In this document: piece by piece, positions 22,397-35,529 of the stretch
Layout of the letters: each line of letters opens with the position of its first letter
How positions within the stretch are numbered: position 1 is the stretch's first letter
Assembly (NCBI GenBank): GCA_030248215.1
Contig: JASANG010003403.1
Location: 124,001 to 188,000 of the forward strand
DNA from: Enoplolaimus lenunculus
Lineage: Eukaryota > Nematoda > Enoplea > Enoplida > Thoracostomopsidae
Reading direction: 5' to 3'
Length of the DNA: 64,000 bases
The notes under the pieces: generated by a model
The model's database searches: none
What the model saw: only the letters and a program-made list of their open reading frames with translations
Told to the model about the DNA's origin: nothing
Made by a program: the position numbers and the translations under genes

Positions 22397-23838
22397 TTCT
22401 TAACCCAAATCAAAACATAAATACCCAAAAATGCACATACTGTAAAGTGAAATAATCGAGCCACGATAGAACAATATAATCAAAGAATAACCAAACTATT
22501 ATCAAACTCTTTTATGAATTTTTGTATTCTCAAATGTAAGTAGCCCCAAAGATCTTAACAAAAGCGGATCCGAAAATGGTGAATGTAACCATCTCACCAA
22601 GCTTTTGTGCTTAAAATTTTGCGATGCAAAGTGTCATTCGAAGCTCACAATGTTTCATGCTACGTAACACTACTTGTAAACGTGTAGTGGATACACTACT
22701 TTCAAAAATTCTACACGATTGGCGCGATTGGTTATCTTACAGTACTGAAATATTTGCTAATCTTGCTTTCAAATATCTAAATTTTTAATCAAAAAATGGT
22801 ATCGTCACCAACCGGAAAATCCTGCATTCGCCAGTAGCCCTCACTTCTGTTATACTGCTGAGTTTTAATCCTTAGTCTTTCAAACATTTCGGTCATATTT
22901 TGGCTTACCGTACGCCAAAATCTACCCAACTTTTCATTCAGTTTAGATTTAACGCTGATATAGCTAGCCGCAGGCAAACAATGTTGCCGCAAAATGACAA
23001 ACCCAAGCTTAAACAAATAAACATCAAAGTTATTTGAATTCTTAAGCTAATTTCCGCAAAACTATGTTAATAAATGTTTTAAGTCTATTTCAACAAGATT
23101 TGTTTTTCCTTAGCAAAATGTTATTAAATTTAATAATTTTCACAAAGTTTTAGATCAAAATACATGTGTGCCGCGTAGATTAACACTTGCTGACCTTCAA
23201 ATAACAACAACTATTACTGTGACTAAAATACTAGTTCCGATTGTCCGCCTCAATATAACCATTGTTGCTCCGTTGTCAGGGTCGCCGGATGCATTTGCCG
23301 AGAGATGAGGCACAACAAAATTCACTAAGGGTGACGCTATACTTATCGTCTTTGGACAGGCGGCGTTTTTCAAGTCAAAAATTTTGGTTTACAAATTGTT
23401 ATGCGAAGCCAAGCGGCAATTCACGTGTGCTGCCAAACGCTGCCGGACAATGCCAAATTGTATTGAAATCGCCAAAAACTATGCCATAACCCTTTGGAGC
23501 GCTTTACATTTACTCACACATATCAAAACAATAATATAGGCCACTGTAAAAACATAAATAGCTTGCAGCTCCCATTCCGGCGCCCCTGCCAATATCGCTA
23601 AGATTCAATTCAATCTGAACCAGCCCAGTTGATCTTGACCATAAACTCCACCAAAACAAAAGTTTTCAAAGGATTTAAATTTGAAACATTAAACGGCTAA
23701 TTTGTCCAAACTTAGCCGCAATCTCCTGTCAGGCAGCAGGTGACACCCCAAATCGTCTTGCTCGCGAAGACAGCGAGGGATGGAGAATAGAAATGTCAAA
23801 TCGTCCTGGCTGATAGCCTGGGACACGATAGAAACGTC

Positions 23839-26800
23839 TCATTTATTACCGGGGTCACACTGAAGCAAGCGAACAATTGAAGGATCATTCTGGGCGCCAT
23901 CGATAAATTCTTTCAGCGACAGCTTTTCATCGCGATTTTTGTCCATTTGCCGGAATATTTTATCGGTTCGTTTCTCGGGAGTCGATTCGTCGTCGGGCAT
24001 TTTCATGACGCAACCCACCATTTTGTAGATCGCCTGCAAGCAAGTAAATATATAAAAACAAAGAAGCAAGAAACAAACAAACAAACTAACTAACTAACTA
24101 ACTAACAAACAAACAAACAAACAAACCAACAAACAAACGAACGAACAAACAAATAAACAAACAAACAAACAAAAGAACAAACAAACAAGCAAACAAACAA
24201 ATAAACAAACAATAAACAAACGAACAAAAAACAACGTAACAAATTGATTATTATCCCGCAGCATGCTTCCTTGTAAACACTCTTGCTATTAAGCCAGAAA
24301 ATTTACAGTTATTTCAAAACAGAAAAGAAACGTTCTCTTCCAATTCCAATTTTCATCATCCGCTAATAAATTTTTGCGAAATCAGAATTAACATTACTAT
24401 ACCCTCATTGATACACTCCTACTTATATATTATACACATTAACCAACAAAAATAAACCAGTCGTAGTGGAACTACACGTATTGAGCGAAGCTCTAACACA
24501 CGTAAGCAGTTAAGCTAATATGCAAATTAGCTATTAGCTAACTATTCAGCTATTGGTTTTGGAGATTTTTAAACAATTTATTCAGATTCCTCGCACTTCA
24601 TAACCCATTATTTTTGAAATTAGATTGCTTGTAAGCTTAATAATTAGTGAAAAATTGCAAAAACGCCTAATATATGCAAATTAGCTATTAGCTAACTATT
24701 CAATTATCGGTTTTGGAGATTTGTACACAATTTGTTCAAATTACTCGCACCTAAAAACCCTTTAGTGCTGAATTTATATTGGTTTTAACCTTAATAACTA
24801 GTGAAATATTGCAAAATATCCCAATTTAGGCTTATAAACTGTGCTAATATGCAAATTATCTATTAGCTAACTACTCAATTATCGGCTTTGGAAGTTTGTA
24901 AACAGTCTATGCAGATTCCTTGCACCCAAGATTGCTTGTAACTGAATAATTAGTGAAATAATGTAGAAAGTCCTAATTTAGGCTTAATTAATTATGCAAA
25001 TTAGCCTGTAGCAAATAAACGGCTTAAAATTTTAAAACCCCAACGCGAGGTTAACACCCCTGGATAATTGGCTTTCAACAAAACTTATCAAAATCGGTTT
25101 AGCCGTTCCTGAAATTCTTTTCGGACGAACAGACGGATAGACGGACGGACGGACATCCACCTTTCGACCCCAAAGTACAAAACATAAAACGCTTTGTGAC
25201 AACAACAACAACAACAACAAAAACAACAAAAATAACAACAACAATAATAATAATAACAATAACAAGCAAACAAAGAAACTCAACTTACCCGTACAATTTC
25301 CAGCATTTCATCGCGCGATATGTATCCGTCCGAGTCCAAATCGTACATCGAAAATGCCCAACGTAACTTTTCGTCCAATTTCCCACGTGACGTCACTGAA
25401 AGAGCACAGATGAACTCACGAAAATCGATCGATCCATCGCCGTTTGAATCGAACGTTCGAAATACGTGTTCGGCAAACTTTGACGCGTCGCCGTATGGAA
25501 AAAAATTTGAATAAATCTTTTTGAATTCTTCAACGGTCAGTTTGCCGGACGGACAGTCTTTGAGAAACCCTTTGTACCTAAAATATGGTCCTTATTGCAA
25601 TGTAAAACGCTAACATATGCACATACACCGGTGTAACAGGCCGATTTTTCTCCCGGCCCCATGTTCATTTGCAGAAGCCAGCCCACTGGGAGACTCTGAG
25701 ACTTAAAGGCCTTGGCAAAAAATCGACCTGTTACACCGGAATCAAAAGTTGTTGCATGAACGTTATGTAGTGGTAGTATTTATATGCTTCGATCGACGCG
25801 CGAGGTCTGCTGAAGTCTGATTTTCGGCCTGCTCTCAACTTTCAAATAAAGCCTTCACGAGAATGGTTACTTCACAATACCGGACAGAACACTCATATAA
25901 ACTTCTGAACAATAGAAACACAAGTATCAATATATTCACACTTCAGTGCCGGAGCAGCCACCCCGATACTCCCCATTTTGGGGCCCCCACCTCAACCGGT
26001 TAAAACAAATAGAACCAAAGTTTTGAACTGTGTCTGGCCTCCCACTCGCTTTGCTCGCGATTTTTTCACACTATTCTACCTTGCCATGATTTTTAATGGC
26101 TTTACATACAAAACAGACCTTAAAATAACCACCAGGTTGCTTAATGTTAACAAATTTGTTTACTCGCTACATTCGCTGGCCTACAATTTTTCTTAAGATA
26201 ACATAACTCACCCGAAATGAAATATGCAAGAACGGTGATAAAAACAGTTTTGGAATGAGGTGCGCCGTGTGCTGTCTCCCCTGGTTGGAGGATGTAAAGC
26301 TTGTATAAGCTTTTACCTAAAATAAGAGCTGTTCAGATCCAACAATGTAAAACAATTTAGCGCTGCGCGCGAAGTGTATTTTAATTTGTATATGGGTTCA
26401 TTTTTAGATCCACCATTTTGCAACTTTTGTAAGAAACTGTTTTAAGAAGGGTGTCCTCATAGCTATCAAACGCGAGCGTGAGCTCGGGCGGAGAACCTCA
26501 GATCAAACACCGATAAATTCTGCATCCACCTCTACGATACGGCCCCCCCTGGAATTCGGGGGAGCCCCCAGCCCTGTCTGCTCCGGCACTGCACACATCT
26601 ATGCTATGTTAATTTAAGCTTTAAAATTTAAATTAACTGCAAAATTGAAAATATTACAATACTTGCATTACATTTCACGTCACACTTAACATTATCCACA
26701 CTTCAGATTGCCCTTCTATCACTCAACCCACAACTCATTTGCCTGGAATTCTGAAACTCTAAAACAAAAAAAAACAAAAAACTTACCATTCTTGTATTTC

Positions 26801-26875
26801 CTGTTCGGAAAACTGAGTATTTTCAATGAGTTCGTTGAGAAGTTCCGGTTTTAATTTGCTTTTTTGATTTCCCAT
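23839..26875 (-). CDS. Neurocalcin/hippocalcin-type neuronal calcium sensor
   Basis: A myristoylated EF-hand calcium switch acting at membranes. The minus-strand exons 26875-26787, 25577-25289 and 24033-23839 join in phase to give 190 residues, close to the family's 191-193. MGNQKSK is the myristoylation start. The degenerate EF1 (CPSG) is followed by EF2 at 73-84 ([12 protein letters not shown]), EF3 at 109-120 ([12 protein letters not shown]) and EF4 at 157-168 ([12 protein letters not shown]). In EF4, Glu162 replaces the usual loop Gly. [18 protein letters not shown] and IVRLLQCDP match vertebrate neurocalcin nearly word for word. Intron positions equal those of the paralogue at 10767-15471, so the pair is a tandem duplication and this is the conserved copy. 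Intron 2 carries octamer-bearing tandem repeats and microsatellites. Intron 1 carries a CAGTGCCGG-ended transposon. Confidence 0.96.
24062..24236. repeat. (AAAC)n-type microsatellite
   Basis: A long run of AAAC, with AACT and AACG variants, about 175 bp, starts within 30 bp of the exon 3 acceptor of the neurocalcin-like gene. Confidence 0.95.
24515..25015. repeat. Tandem ~150-180 bp repeat with an ATGCAAAT octamer in each unit
   Basis: Units begin near 24519, 24669 and 24845. A partial fourth begins near 24995. Each starts with TATGCAAATTA, usually followed by an AGCTATTAGCTAACT-like word, then TTTTGGAGATTTG-like words and a closing AATTAGTGAAA-type block. The octamer ATGCAAAT is the classic POU-factor site. 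The array lies in intron 2 of the neurocalcin-like gene. Confidence 0.8.
25040..25197. mobile_element. Possible 3' end of a non-LTR retroelement
   Basis: The phrase AAATCGGTTTAGCCGTTC followed by (GACG)n-like GACGGACGGACGGACA resembles 3' tails seen in RTE/CR1-type LINEs of many animals. No reverse transcriptase is present. This is family-level recollection, not a match. Confidence 0.3.
25198..25264. repeat. (CAA)n microsatellite
   Basis: An imperfect CAA/AAT run ends about 25 bp downstream (in gene sense) of the neurocalcin-like exon 2 donor. Confidence 0.95.
25944..26591. mobile_element. Inverted-repeat element with CAGTGCCGGAGCAGCC ends
   Basis: The left end CAGTGCCGGAGCAGCC and right end CTGCTCCGGCACTG are inverted repeats. 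Just inside are G/C-rich blocks (GGGGCCCCCAC and CCCCCCCTGG). Flanks TCACACTT and CACACATC overlap as CACACWT, suggesting a 7-8 bp duplication (hAT type). A 164-bp relative is at 31520-31683. It lies in intron 1 of the neurocalcin-like gene. Confidence 0.75.
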
Positions 26876-29800
26876 CGTTTCCAAAATTTCAAATCGCACA
26901 GATTAGAACCTACGTAGCTCAACAGTGCTATGAAATCACTCTACAGAGACCAATAATCAATTTTTGGTACAGGAACAAGTTTTGAGCTTTGACAAACAAT
27001 AGCTCTGAGTGTTTAAAATTAACTTAATTCAAATTGCCTTTAAATATTTCAAGTTCTAACGTCGTTCTGCCGCTAAAATTAAAAAATAATAATTACTACA
27101 GATAAAATTACTTAGCTATTAATAATTAAAATATACAGTGAAATTAAATTGAGCTGAAAAAAACTGTACAACCCGCATGACGTTTAGAAGTCCGGAAATC
27201 AACTTCTGGAACAAGGAACGAGTACCAGTATAGGGGGAATCGGGGAGGTCATAGAGCGCATAACCCCTCTAACTTTGAGATTTTTGTCCGGTTTTAAGAT
27301 CTATTTCAGACGGTGACACAAGACACCTTCTTCGAAGTTTATATAGAACATAACGCCTCGCTTTTCCGAAATCCTGACAACGTCAGTGAATGCTGATGCC
27401 CTAAATATTGATTTGTAAACCACAAAAAGAATGCGAACTACCAACCAAGTCGACGCTATGATTTAAGCTTACCTACTTCACGATTCCAAATGTGTCTTTT
27501 TCATTTAGAAATTGATGTTTTTGATTGGTTGAAAAAATCAGAGAAAGATTCAACTGAAATCGAAAAGGACTATTTTACACCTGCATTGGAGACTCGAACT
27601 TCAAAACAACCGTAAAGATTAGTTGCATACTCTAGTCTAAATAGTACATGAGCCAATTTTAATTTTGGCCATTTAATCACAATAACCAGGATCACACTCC
27701 ATATTTTCAACTATGTGACTGTAGCACTTATCATCAGTTAGTAATAGATTTTCAAACAAACGAATGGCAAAAGCTGTTATGCTAAAATTTTGACTCGTAC
27801 CACGAAAAATTTTAATGCAAAAGTATGCTAAATTTCGCAAAAGTATGCTAAATTTCAGAGTTCATCGTTTCCTGGCCAAAAAGTTACCGGACCCATCCCC
27901 TACTGACGACGAATGCTACACACATTTCAAAATTCGGCCCAAGATCGGAAATTAAAGTAACGTTTACTTAGAAGCCAGTCAAATTTCAATCCCTGAGCCG
28001 AAACATAGGCCCGCAAACAAACCTAAATTCACGGATTCTACGTCAAACCAGAAGGGTTCCACCGGAATGCAGGCACTGGTTTCAATTAGGCTTAATTCGA
28101 TGTTCAAGCCTATCAAAGCACCGGTGAAAACCAATTTATTTCAATGTGGTGAACCTGATATTTTAATACCAACACTTTCAGGCCCACCATCTGGCGTTAT
28201 AAAAGGTTCTGAATTTAAGTTTTTTAATTAAGAAAATACTAAGAATTTGGTGTTATGAATCGTTTATTTACAATTTAATGCTGGCAAATGAAATTTTTGA
28301 GTACTTTCGTTGCCCAAGTAAATTTTGGCGATAAACGTGATAGACACCGAAACTCTGAACTTTTGGGCTCCACTGTCTGTCAAGCAACGTCTTAGTTATC
28401 ATCGAAATATTGGGTCATAATTTAGTTTCTATACTTGTATCAGGCGTTGATTCGGCCACCGAGGAAGTAGTACGTAGCCCGGTACACCCGGCATAGCCGG
28501 CTGGAAACATGTTTTTGATAGCAAAATTTTTGTACAACGAAATTCAGCTGTCATGAAATGGTTTTTCAGTAAAGTTTACTAAGCAATCGCATTTCTTGAC
28601 CTAAACTTTTATGGTATTTGTTATAGATGTTATATTGGTTCTCGGCCATATACATTTCAGATAACGTTTCGCTTTATGGCCCAGCCCATACTCTTAAATG
28701 CTTACAGCAGCCATCACCAGTTAGCGATAGCTTTTCAAACCGATGAACTCCTTCAATTGCGTATCTTAAAATTTGTACAGAAGTAGGGCAAATCAAATGC
28801 AAGAATTATGCCTAATTTCCAGCCTCACCATTCATTGGTCCAATAGTTACAAGACCCATCACCACCTGGTAATCGGTGCTACACACGTTTGAGAATATGA
28901 GCCTAGATCCATAACAGCTGCAAAAATCTAAATACCAGCAGCATTAAAATAACGGTAATTGAAAATCACCGGCCGGCCAGGCCACATTTTTCTCTACCGG
29001 TTCGGCCTATAACCGACATATATCAATAGCTTGGGGAACCCAGAGGGTGGAGCTGCATCCAGTGGCGCACGCGCATGTCGGCATCAATATCCACCATCAT
29101 AAAAAGTTACCTGGCGTATGTTTGATATTGTGAAGTTTGACTTAATTGAAACCATATTTAAAAATGTTGCTTAGATCAAAACACGACAACGCAGCTAAAT
29201 ACATAAGCAAGTAGTCTAAAACACTTACCGGTTTAAGTAAACTTCATTATCCTTAATCCTAAATATTGCCAAACCTACACTGAGCCTACGAAGCAACGCC
29301 CCCCCCCCCCCGAAAATACTTTAACTAAAATCTAACTTTATTCTACATAAACCAAACTTGAAATGTTGCATTTTCAAGTCTCCGGCTACAAGGTTGAACC
29401 AAAAGCTTATCAATTTAAGTGTCTGTGCTGTAAAAGTGTATAAGTACAATTATTTAAAAACTCAGACCGAACACAATTCCTATCTGATTTTTTAATTGAT
29501 TCCCACCTGATATTAAAATATACACAATTACAGCGAAAACGTTCCAAAACAGGCTCATGTATAATACATATCAGCAAAAAAATCAGCAGAATGATGCCTA
29601 ATCGTAAATCTAAACCTAATCCAACATCTAGTGCAGAATACAAGCCTTCCAATCTAAACGTCAATGTCAACATAGGACTCCTGTGTATTGTATCTGCACC
29701 GCTATTTCATGCAATGTATATTTCAACACTTCACTTAGTATCCTAATACCCTAAAGCATCATTTCAACCGTTAAAAATCAGTAAACAACTACCGGTTTGC

Positions 29801-30547
29801 CCAGGATTTGATTTGGGGTAGGCACAACTCCTTATGAAAAAGTTATGCAGGTACGGCATAGCGAGCGAGAAGTAATTTCGACCTTTAACAATACAGAAGA
29901 TTATTCTAAAACCTAGTGCTTTTTCTTCTCTCTCCAGAAATGTCTCCGCAAGAAATATAATTCCAATTTCCCTTATGTACACTACTAACAACAACCAATT
30001 ATTAATTCAGCCACAACTTAAAAACCTCAAACTATTCATACTATGTACCGTTACCTCAATTATCGCCTCAACTTTGGTAATAGCATTAAACGCAGTATAA
30101 TTTGATACCGGAAATATAACATAATCCGATATATATACCCAAATATATACATACATATAAATGCACTTCCGGTATACGTAAAAGATAAACAAACCACTGA
30201 TAGTCTATTAAACCATTAGCAAACTTAAGCTAAACACAACTAAGCCATAGACAAGGCTAGGATTTAGTTCAGAGGGCAACCACGTGAATTAAACATAACC
30301 ATGTAATAGTTTTGAGTGCAAATCAACTACTATCCAGCTAACATGATCTTTAACTAAATTTCTTCAAAACGTGTCGCGGGTTTTAGTCCCGCTACTAACC
30401 ACATCTCTGTAACTGTATAACATAGGTAGACGCTGTAAATAACATAAACCATCTGGTAAGCGATAACCAATTCTATTAACTGTGTTAGCTTCGAAACTTA
30501 ACAGTTTATAAAAACGATCTATAGCTGATATTCTTGTTCATTCACTT

Positions 30548-30700
30548 AGAGTTGCGCTATACTTTACTGTGTCGGTCCGCTGACGGACATCGCCGCACGC
30601 CGCTATGCGTTGTTAGCAAACATCTACACAAAATCTATTTGGTGGCATGAGGTGACGTGCGGCAATGTTTAATAAAAAATTTTACAGTGCAGCAGGCCGG
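30548..30700. mobile_element. GCGCTATACTT-ended GC-rich element
   Basis: Begins AGAGTTGCGCTATACTTTAC, which is the reverse complement of the end of the copy at 37450-37650. The interior is rich in CG words (GACGGACATCGCCGCACGCC), quite unlike its AT-rich surroundings. The right boundary is approximate. Confidence 0.5.
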
Positions 30701-31519
30701 TATCCAGCGGCCTGCAGCGAGCATAGTGCAGCCTTTAAATGGCTATAGCATTAGTTAAACAGGATATGACGGGGCAGTAAGTGTACCCGAACCGGACATT
30801 AAGATCTGCCTGCTACGGAATAAATAATACCTTCGACTCGCAATAATTCTGATCTCGCAATAATTCTGATTTGTTACAGTTTTGGGCATTATCAACAATT
30901 TACAATGTTCAGTAATGTTATATACTTTTCAAAGATCAAAAATCACCTGTAAAATTTTATTACATTATCGCTACCAACCCAAGCATAAAGTTTTGAATTT
31001 ACCCTTATCGGAAATTAATCGAATGGAAGCACTGAAACAAATGAGAGGATTTTCGACGAAATCGAGTATAAAACCGAAACGAAGAATTTTAGCAGAAACG
31101 AATTTGTGAACGCTTTGAACAAAATATCAATTTTTCTTCAACTCAACGTTTGCAGACATATTCTCCCAATCAATCCCTAAATTCGACGGTACTATTCAAA
31201 ACGTTTAGACATTCTCATTCGACGATGTAAACCAGACAATTCTAGATACATATTAACGACAATTATTAACAAATATGGTTAACGTAAATAGAACAACCTT
31301 CGCAAGTGAAGATGCGCTGCTCTGTGCTCACATTCTCAAATATGAGTAGCATCTATCATCAATTGGTGATTGGTCCTGTAACTTTAGAACCACTGAATGG
31401 TGAGCTTCTAAATTCAGCACATTTTCCAGACGTGATCTGGCCTTAATTATGTGTCAGCTTTGCGATCAGCAACTGCAACAATTCTTGAGTTTGAAAACAT
31501 GTCACTAACTGGTGATAGG

Positions 31520-31683
31520 CAGAACCGCAGCAGCCACCCCCTTACCACATATTTGGGGGCCCTCACCCGAAAGAAATGCCCCACCATAACATTTGAACAA
31601 AAAATTTAAAAACTAATTTGATCATCGCAAGGAATCCCACCCCTAAATTTTGGGTGTCCCCACCTTAGCCTGCTCCGGTACTG
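31520..31683. mobile_element. Short relative of the CAGTGCCGG-ended family
   Basis: Ends CAGAACCGCAGCAGCC and CCTGCTCCGGTACTG are inverted. Flanks GTGATAGG and GTTATAGT match at 6 of 8 bases. Confidence 0.65.
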
Positions 31684-33189
31684 GTTATAGTTGCCATAGA
31701 AAATATGGGCACTAATTAAAGAAGTGTCAAAAATACCTTAAACTTACTAACTTAACCGAAACTTTCTGACTGAGTTGAAAATTTAAATATTTTAAAAAAT
31801 TGCTTTCAACAAAAATCGCATCAAAATAACGCATAAACCACGCTGCACAAATTTCAGCTTAAAACAAATTCACCATAAACGGTGCAGAATACAGCTTTTT
31901 TGCAGCTCAAAGAAACGTTTATAAAAGCAATTGTTTTGCCTGCCGTATGACATCTTTGCAACATATGCTTCTTACAACTTTGGTGTTTTCAGCTCAAAGC
32001 GGAGCGTTTTTAAGCTTTTCCGTAAATAATCAACATAAAAGCCGCTTGTATAGGAGTGCAGCTTAACATTATAAATATATAAACATATATATATAACTAT
32101 ACAAAATAAACAGTTAATTCTGTATTGCAAAATTTTTATTTCCGGTTCATTACAAAATCGACAAAATTAGATAATAAATTATGAGTTCCGGTTCCAGAAA
32201 AAATTATACTACAGAATAAACTCAAACTTTTAACCTGAACATACAACCATCAAAACCGCAGATTAGCAAAGTCGAATGCATGAACCGGCTCCGTGCATGC
32301 TTTTCATAGGTCTAGCGCCTTCAGCGCAGTTTTCAGCTGAATTCGCAAGCGGCGGAACAAAAAACATTCCAGAAATCCTAAAAATTGTAGATCGTCAATC
32401 TGACGAATAATACCTTAATACTTTTACAGAAAAATGACAAAACCTTAGCAAAATCGATCCCTGATTTATGACACCACGAAGCTACCAAATCCGCCCCGCT
32501 GCGCCTCGTGGGATCCCATTACACACTTCTACTATTGATCGAACTCCATTGACTGGAGTGGGAGGCGTATACCATCATCACTCAGCTATAGGAGCTTGAC
32601 GCTCGAGCCCGAGGGGGCTCTCACGTCTTGTGGTGATCTAGTACTATGTATACGTGTTGCAATTGTTAAACATGGTGCGATATATATTATTTAACGTATA
32701 TACACTGCGCTGAGTTGCCTATAGGCAACTCAATGTGAGAAGGGGTTAAGCGTAGAACTCGGACCCGTATCCAGAATTTTACGTTATTTTTACTAAAATA
32801 TATTCTGTATGAGAACATACTATGACTATATACATACACTGATCTCAATTTTGCATATCTGCGCGTTTCTTCTTTTACACCTATTATGCACTGAAATAGT
32901 GGAACACTACCCAAAATGTGTACGTGGGGCGTTCCAGCTGTAGAGACTACTTTAACAATAACGCTGCTATTAAAGTTTACCAGGAAACACTGCTTACAAC
33001 TCTAAACATACCGTTTTAGGTTCATGGTTATTTAGCTAGCGAAAAGATTTAAAATTTCAGCACGACATATATACTTCCAACACAAACAGATATATATACA
33101 GGGAGTCTGCCCACGAAATTTTACTTACCACCGCATACAAATTTTTTAACTCATTTTACTTAATCCTCTAAAATAGACGCAAAACTCTT

Positions 33190-33480
33190 ACGTGCATTCC
33201 TCAATGACATCACTAAGGTGGTTACCACACACCCACCTTCCCCTTTGGGAAAGTGGCCGTCGAGCACCAGGGGACCCTGGCAAAACCGATCAACCATGCC
33301 AGTTTTCACGCGTATTTGGTTTTTGTTTCGCTCCTTTGGCTCGCAGGGTTTCTTTCGGCACTATATACTGCACGCCGCGAATGCAGCCTCTCGTTCTGGA
33401 ACCAGCGGCTTCGTCCCTGAGTGTTTCGTTGTAGGAGATCCTGGCTCACGGGGTGGTTGAAGAGCCTGAGATATCACAGC
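33190..33480. other. GC-rich island of unknown nature
   Basis: Nearly 300 bp is much richer in G and C than its neighbours, with overlapping open frames on the plus strand in two phases and no recognisable protein. It has no tRNA, 5S or snRNA signature that I can see. It may be an old retrocopy, part of a mobile element or an isolated exon. Confidence 0.3.
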
Positions 33481-34329
33481 TGTGGTACTGAATGCCATGC
33501 CGTTCAAACCCTGTCTTTAAATTTGCCTGCAACCAGTAAATTTCCGTAGAGGGGAAAAATTTTCCTCAGCATTCTATTGATGCTATTAAAAATGTCTTAG
33601 TCAAAGGAGCGGAGAGGTTATCTGAAAAAGGCGGCGCCCCCTAAGTAGTAAAAAGATTGTCGCATTTAGACAAATCTAAAACATCCCAAAACCTAACTTA
33701 CAACATCTTTGCGCCCCAAACTTAATGTTTTTTTTAAAATTCCGAAACAGAATTATCGCAATAAACTACACAACAACTCAAAATTCTTAACACTTTTGAC
33801 TCCAAAACACTATAAACTACAGTTTTGTGTCTCTACGTCGAAGCCTTTTTTGCATCAAACAGATCTATCATTTGTAAGCAATTTTTGCTTAAAACGCAAC
33901 GCCAAACTTCAACATATTGTAAAAAAGTGCACAAACACTGTCCTGATTGCACTTCCAAAAACCGCTGGCTTAAGCCTACCCAAAAAGCGTTATGCACATA
34001 TAAATAAAAAAAACTGCACGTATAGCATTAAAATTGCACAAATTGCACAAAATACCACACAAATAAAACAAACTGCAATGTTAACATATGTTCCTATCAA
34101 AAAACTGCATTACACTTGTATAACTGCACAGTACGATAAATTTAATATTTAAATACAATAAATAAATAAATAAAAATATAAATTCATTTATATTAAAATA
34201 TATACAAGATTAACGTCGAGGCAAAAAGACAGCCAATATTGGGACTTATGTTTTACAGCTGTTGCAACTGCATTATTTACGCAGTGAAAAACATTTCCGT
34301 TAACAAATTAATGGAATTCCAAATCATTG

Positions 34330-34475
34330 CACATTACGACGGAACCAGAGGTATTTGTCAGACTACAACAAGATGTCTGCCTCCAAGAGGGGCTGAAAAT
34401 GGGTCTGTGGCTTCGGTAGAATTTGTGCCGAAGGTTGTGATAATTTCTGTAGTAGAATTTTTCATATTTTGCGCA
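34330..34475. mobile_element. Degraded hAT-1-like fragment
   Basis: GACGGAACCAGAGG, TGTCTGCCTCCAAGAGG and TTGTGCCGAAGGTTGTGATAA follow the order of hAT-1 end sequences in inverted orientation, with heavy change. Confidence 0.35.
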
Positions 34476-34632
34476 AAACATTTATTAAAATGAAAGCTGG
34501 AAAAGCAGTTTTTTGACAGTATTTGACAGTTTAGAATTCGCCCAGATAGGATGGCACACACCGCTTAGTTCTTCAAAAGCTAAGGCGTACTTGGTTCTAA
34601 AGCTTTCCATTCACTGTTTCCAAAATTGCAAG

Positions 34633-34760
34633 GCTAAAATTGGCGCTATACTTGTGCTGCGTCGTCCGTCAACATACAATATCGTGAATAATTCACATAT
34701 GATACCGCACGGTGACGTACTGCTCCGAACGTCATCGAAAGTATAGTGCCACCCTTAGTT
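34633..34760. mobile_element. GCGCTATACTT-ended short inverted element
   Basis: The left end AATTGGCGCTATACTTG and right end GAAAGTATAGTGCCACCC are inverted. The interior has GTCGTCCGTCAACATAC and CGGTGACGTACTG. The whole ~125 bp could fold as a hairpin. Confidence 0.65.
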
Positions 34761-35529
34761 CTGAATTTTGGTTCTTATATAAAAGTGTTTGTATCGATGT
34801 ATGTCGTAGGTCGATCTGATCTATTATTGGCTAAATATCAATGTTTGTTCCGGAACACCTACAGGACTATTTGACCCATCATCAGACATAATGCAATTTG
34901 TTACATTTCAAGCAAAATCAAATCGGCCAAATTTACTGACCTCCAACGGTTGAACCCTTCGTCTGTATTACAATCAATAGAATTTATTCATTGCCTAAGC
35001 TCTAGAAGTCGTTTTTATAAACTGTGTAATAGCATATACCCCATGTTAATCGTATTAATAATTTTTGCTTTCAAAAGTAATTTTTGGTTGTATGGTTTGT
35101 ATGAATTGTTCTTTTATTCATTTATAATTTATACAATATTCTTGGCTTTCGAGTTGACAAAACAAAGTGGTTTCCAAAAAATGACGCAAAATCGCCTTGT
35201 CCGAAAAATTACTTTGTAAAATTGCAAGCCTGACCTCTTCATAATATGCCGGGCAACCTATATTTTTAATCGTTCATTTTGACGCACCACTTACTTTGTC
35301 GTAAAATGACAAAAGCACCTTGTCCAACTTTAGTGCTTTATATGTAAATGCACGTATAAATACGTCATAAGCCGATTACTTTCCGTCGAATTTCTAAATT
35401 TGGAACTCCTAACCCTCCATTTTCAGCTCCTAAGAATAGGATATCTCGTTTGACTTTATGATATTGGAAACCATAGTTTGTTATATTAGTATACAATTGT
35501 CAGATTAAGCATTTTCGGGAAGTTGGTAT

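Larger units (their letters stand above)
15472..23838. other. Intergenic region between the two calcium sensor genes
   Basis: About 8.4 kb with no recognisable exon on either strand. It holds transposon copies listed separately, single end-like words of several families (for example GCGCTATACTT near 19005 and 23335, and GGATCCGCC near 19885), a C-run near 18151, and otherwise AT-rich unique-looking DNA. Any promoter of the divergent sensor gene should lie just right of 15471; I see no diagnostic motif. Confidence 0.5.

Noticed and set aside
25032-25283. Leu/Phe-rich and Cys/Tyr-rich minus-strand frames
   Set aside because: They are translations of the (CAA)n microsatellite and the GACGGACG tail.
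33709-34152. 147-codon plus-strand open frame
   Set aside because: Lys/Asn/Thr/Ile-dominated translation in AT-rich low-complexity DNA, no domain, no splice or start context. Length is within what stop-poor AT-rich repeats produce by chance.
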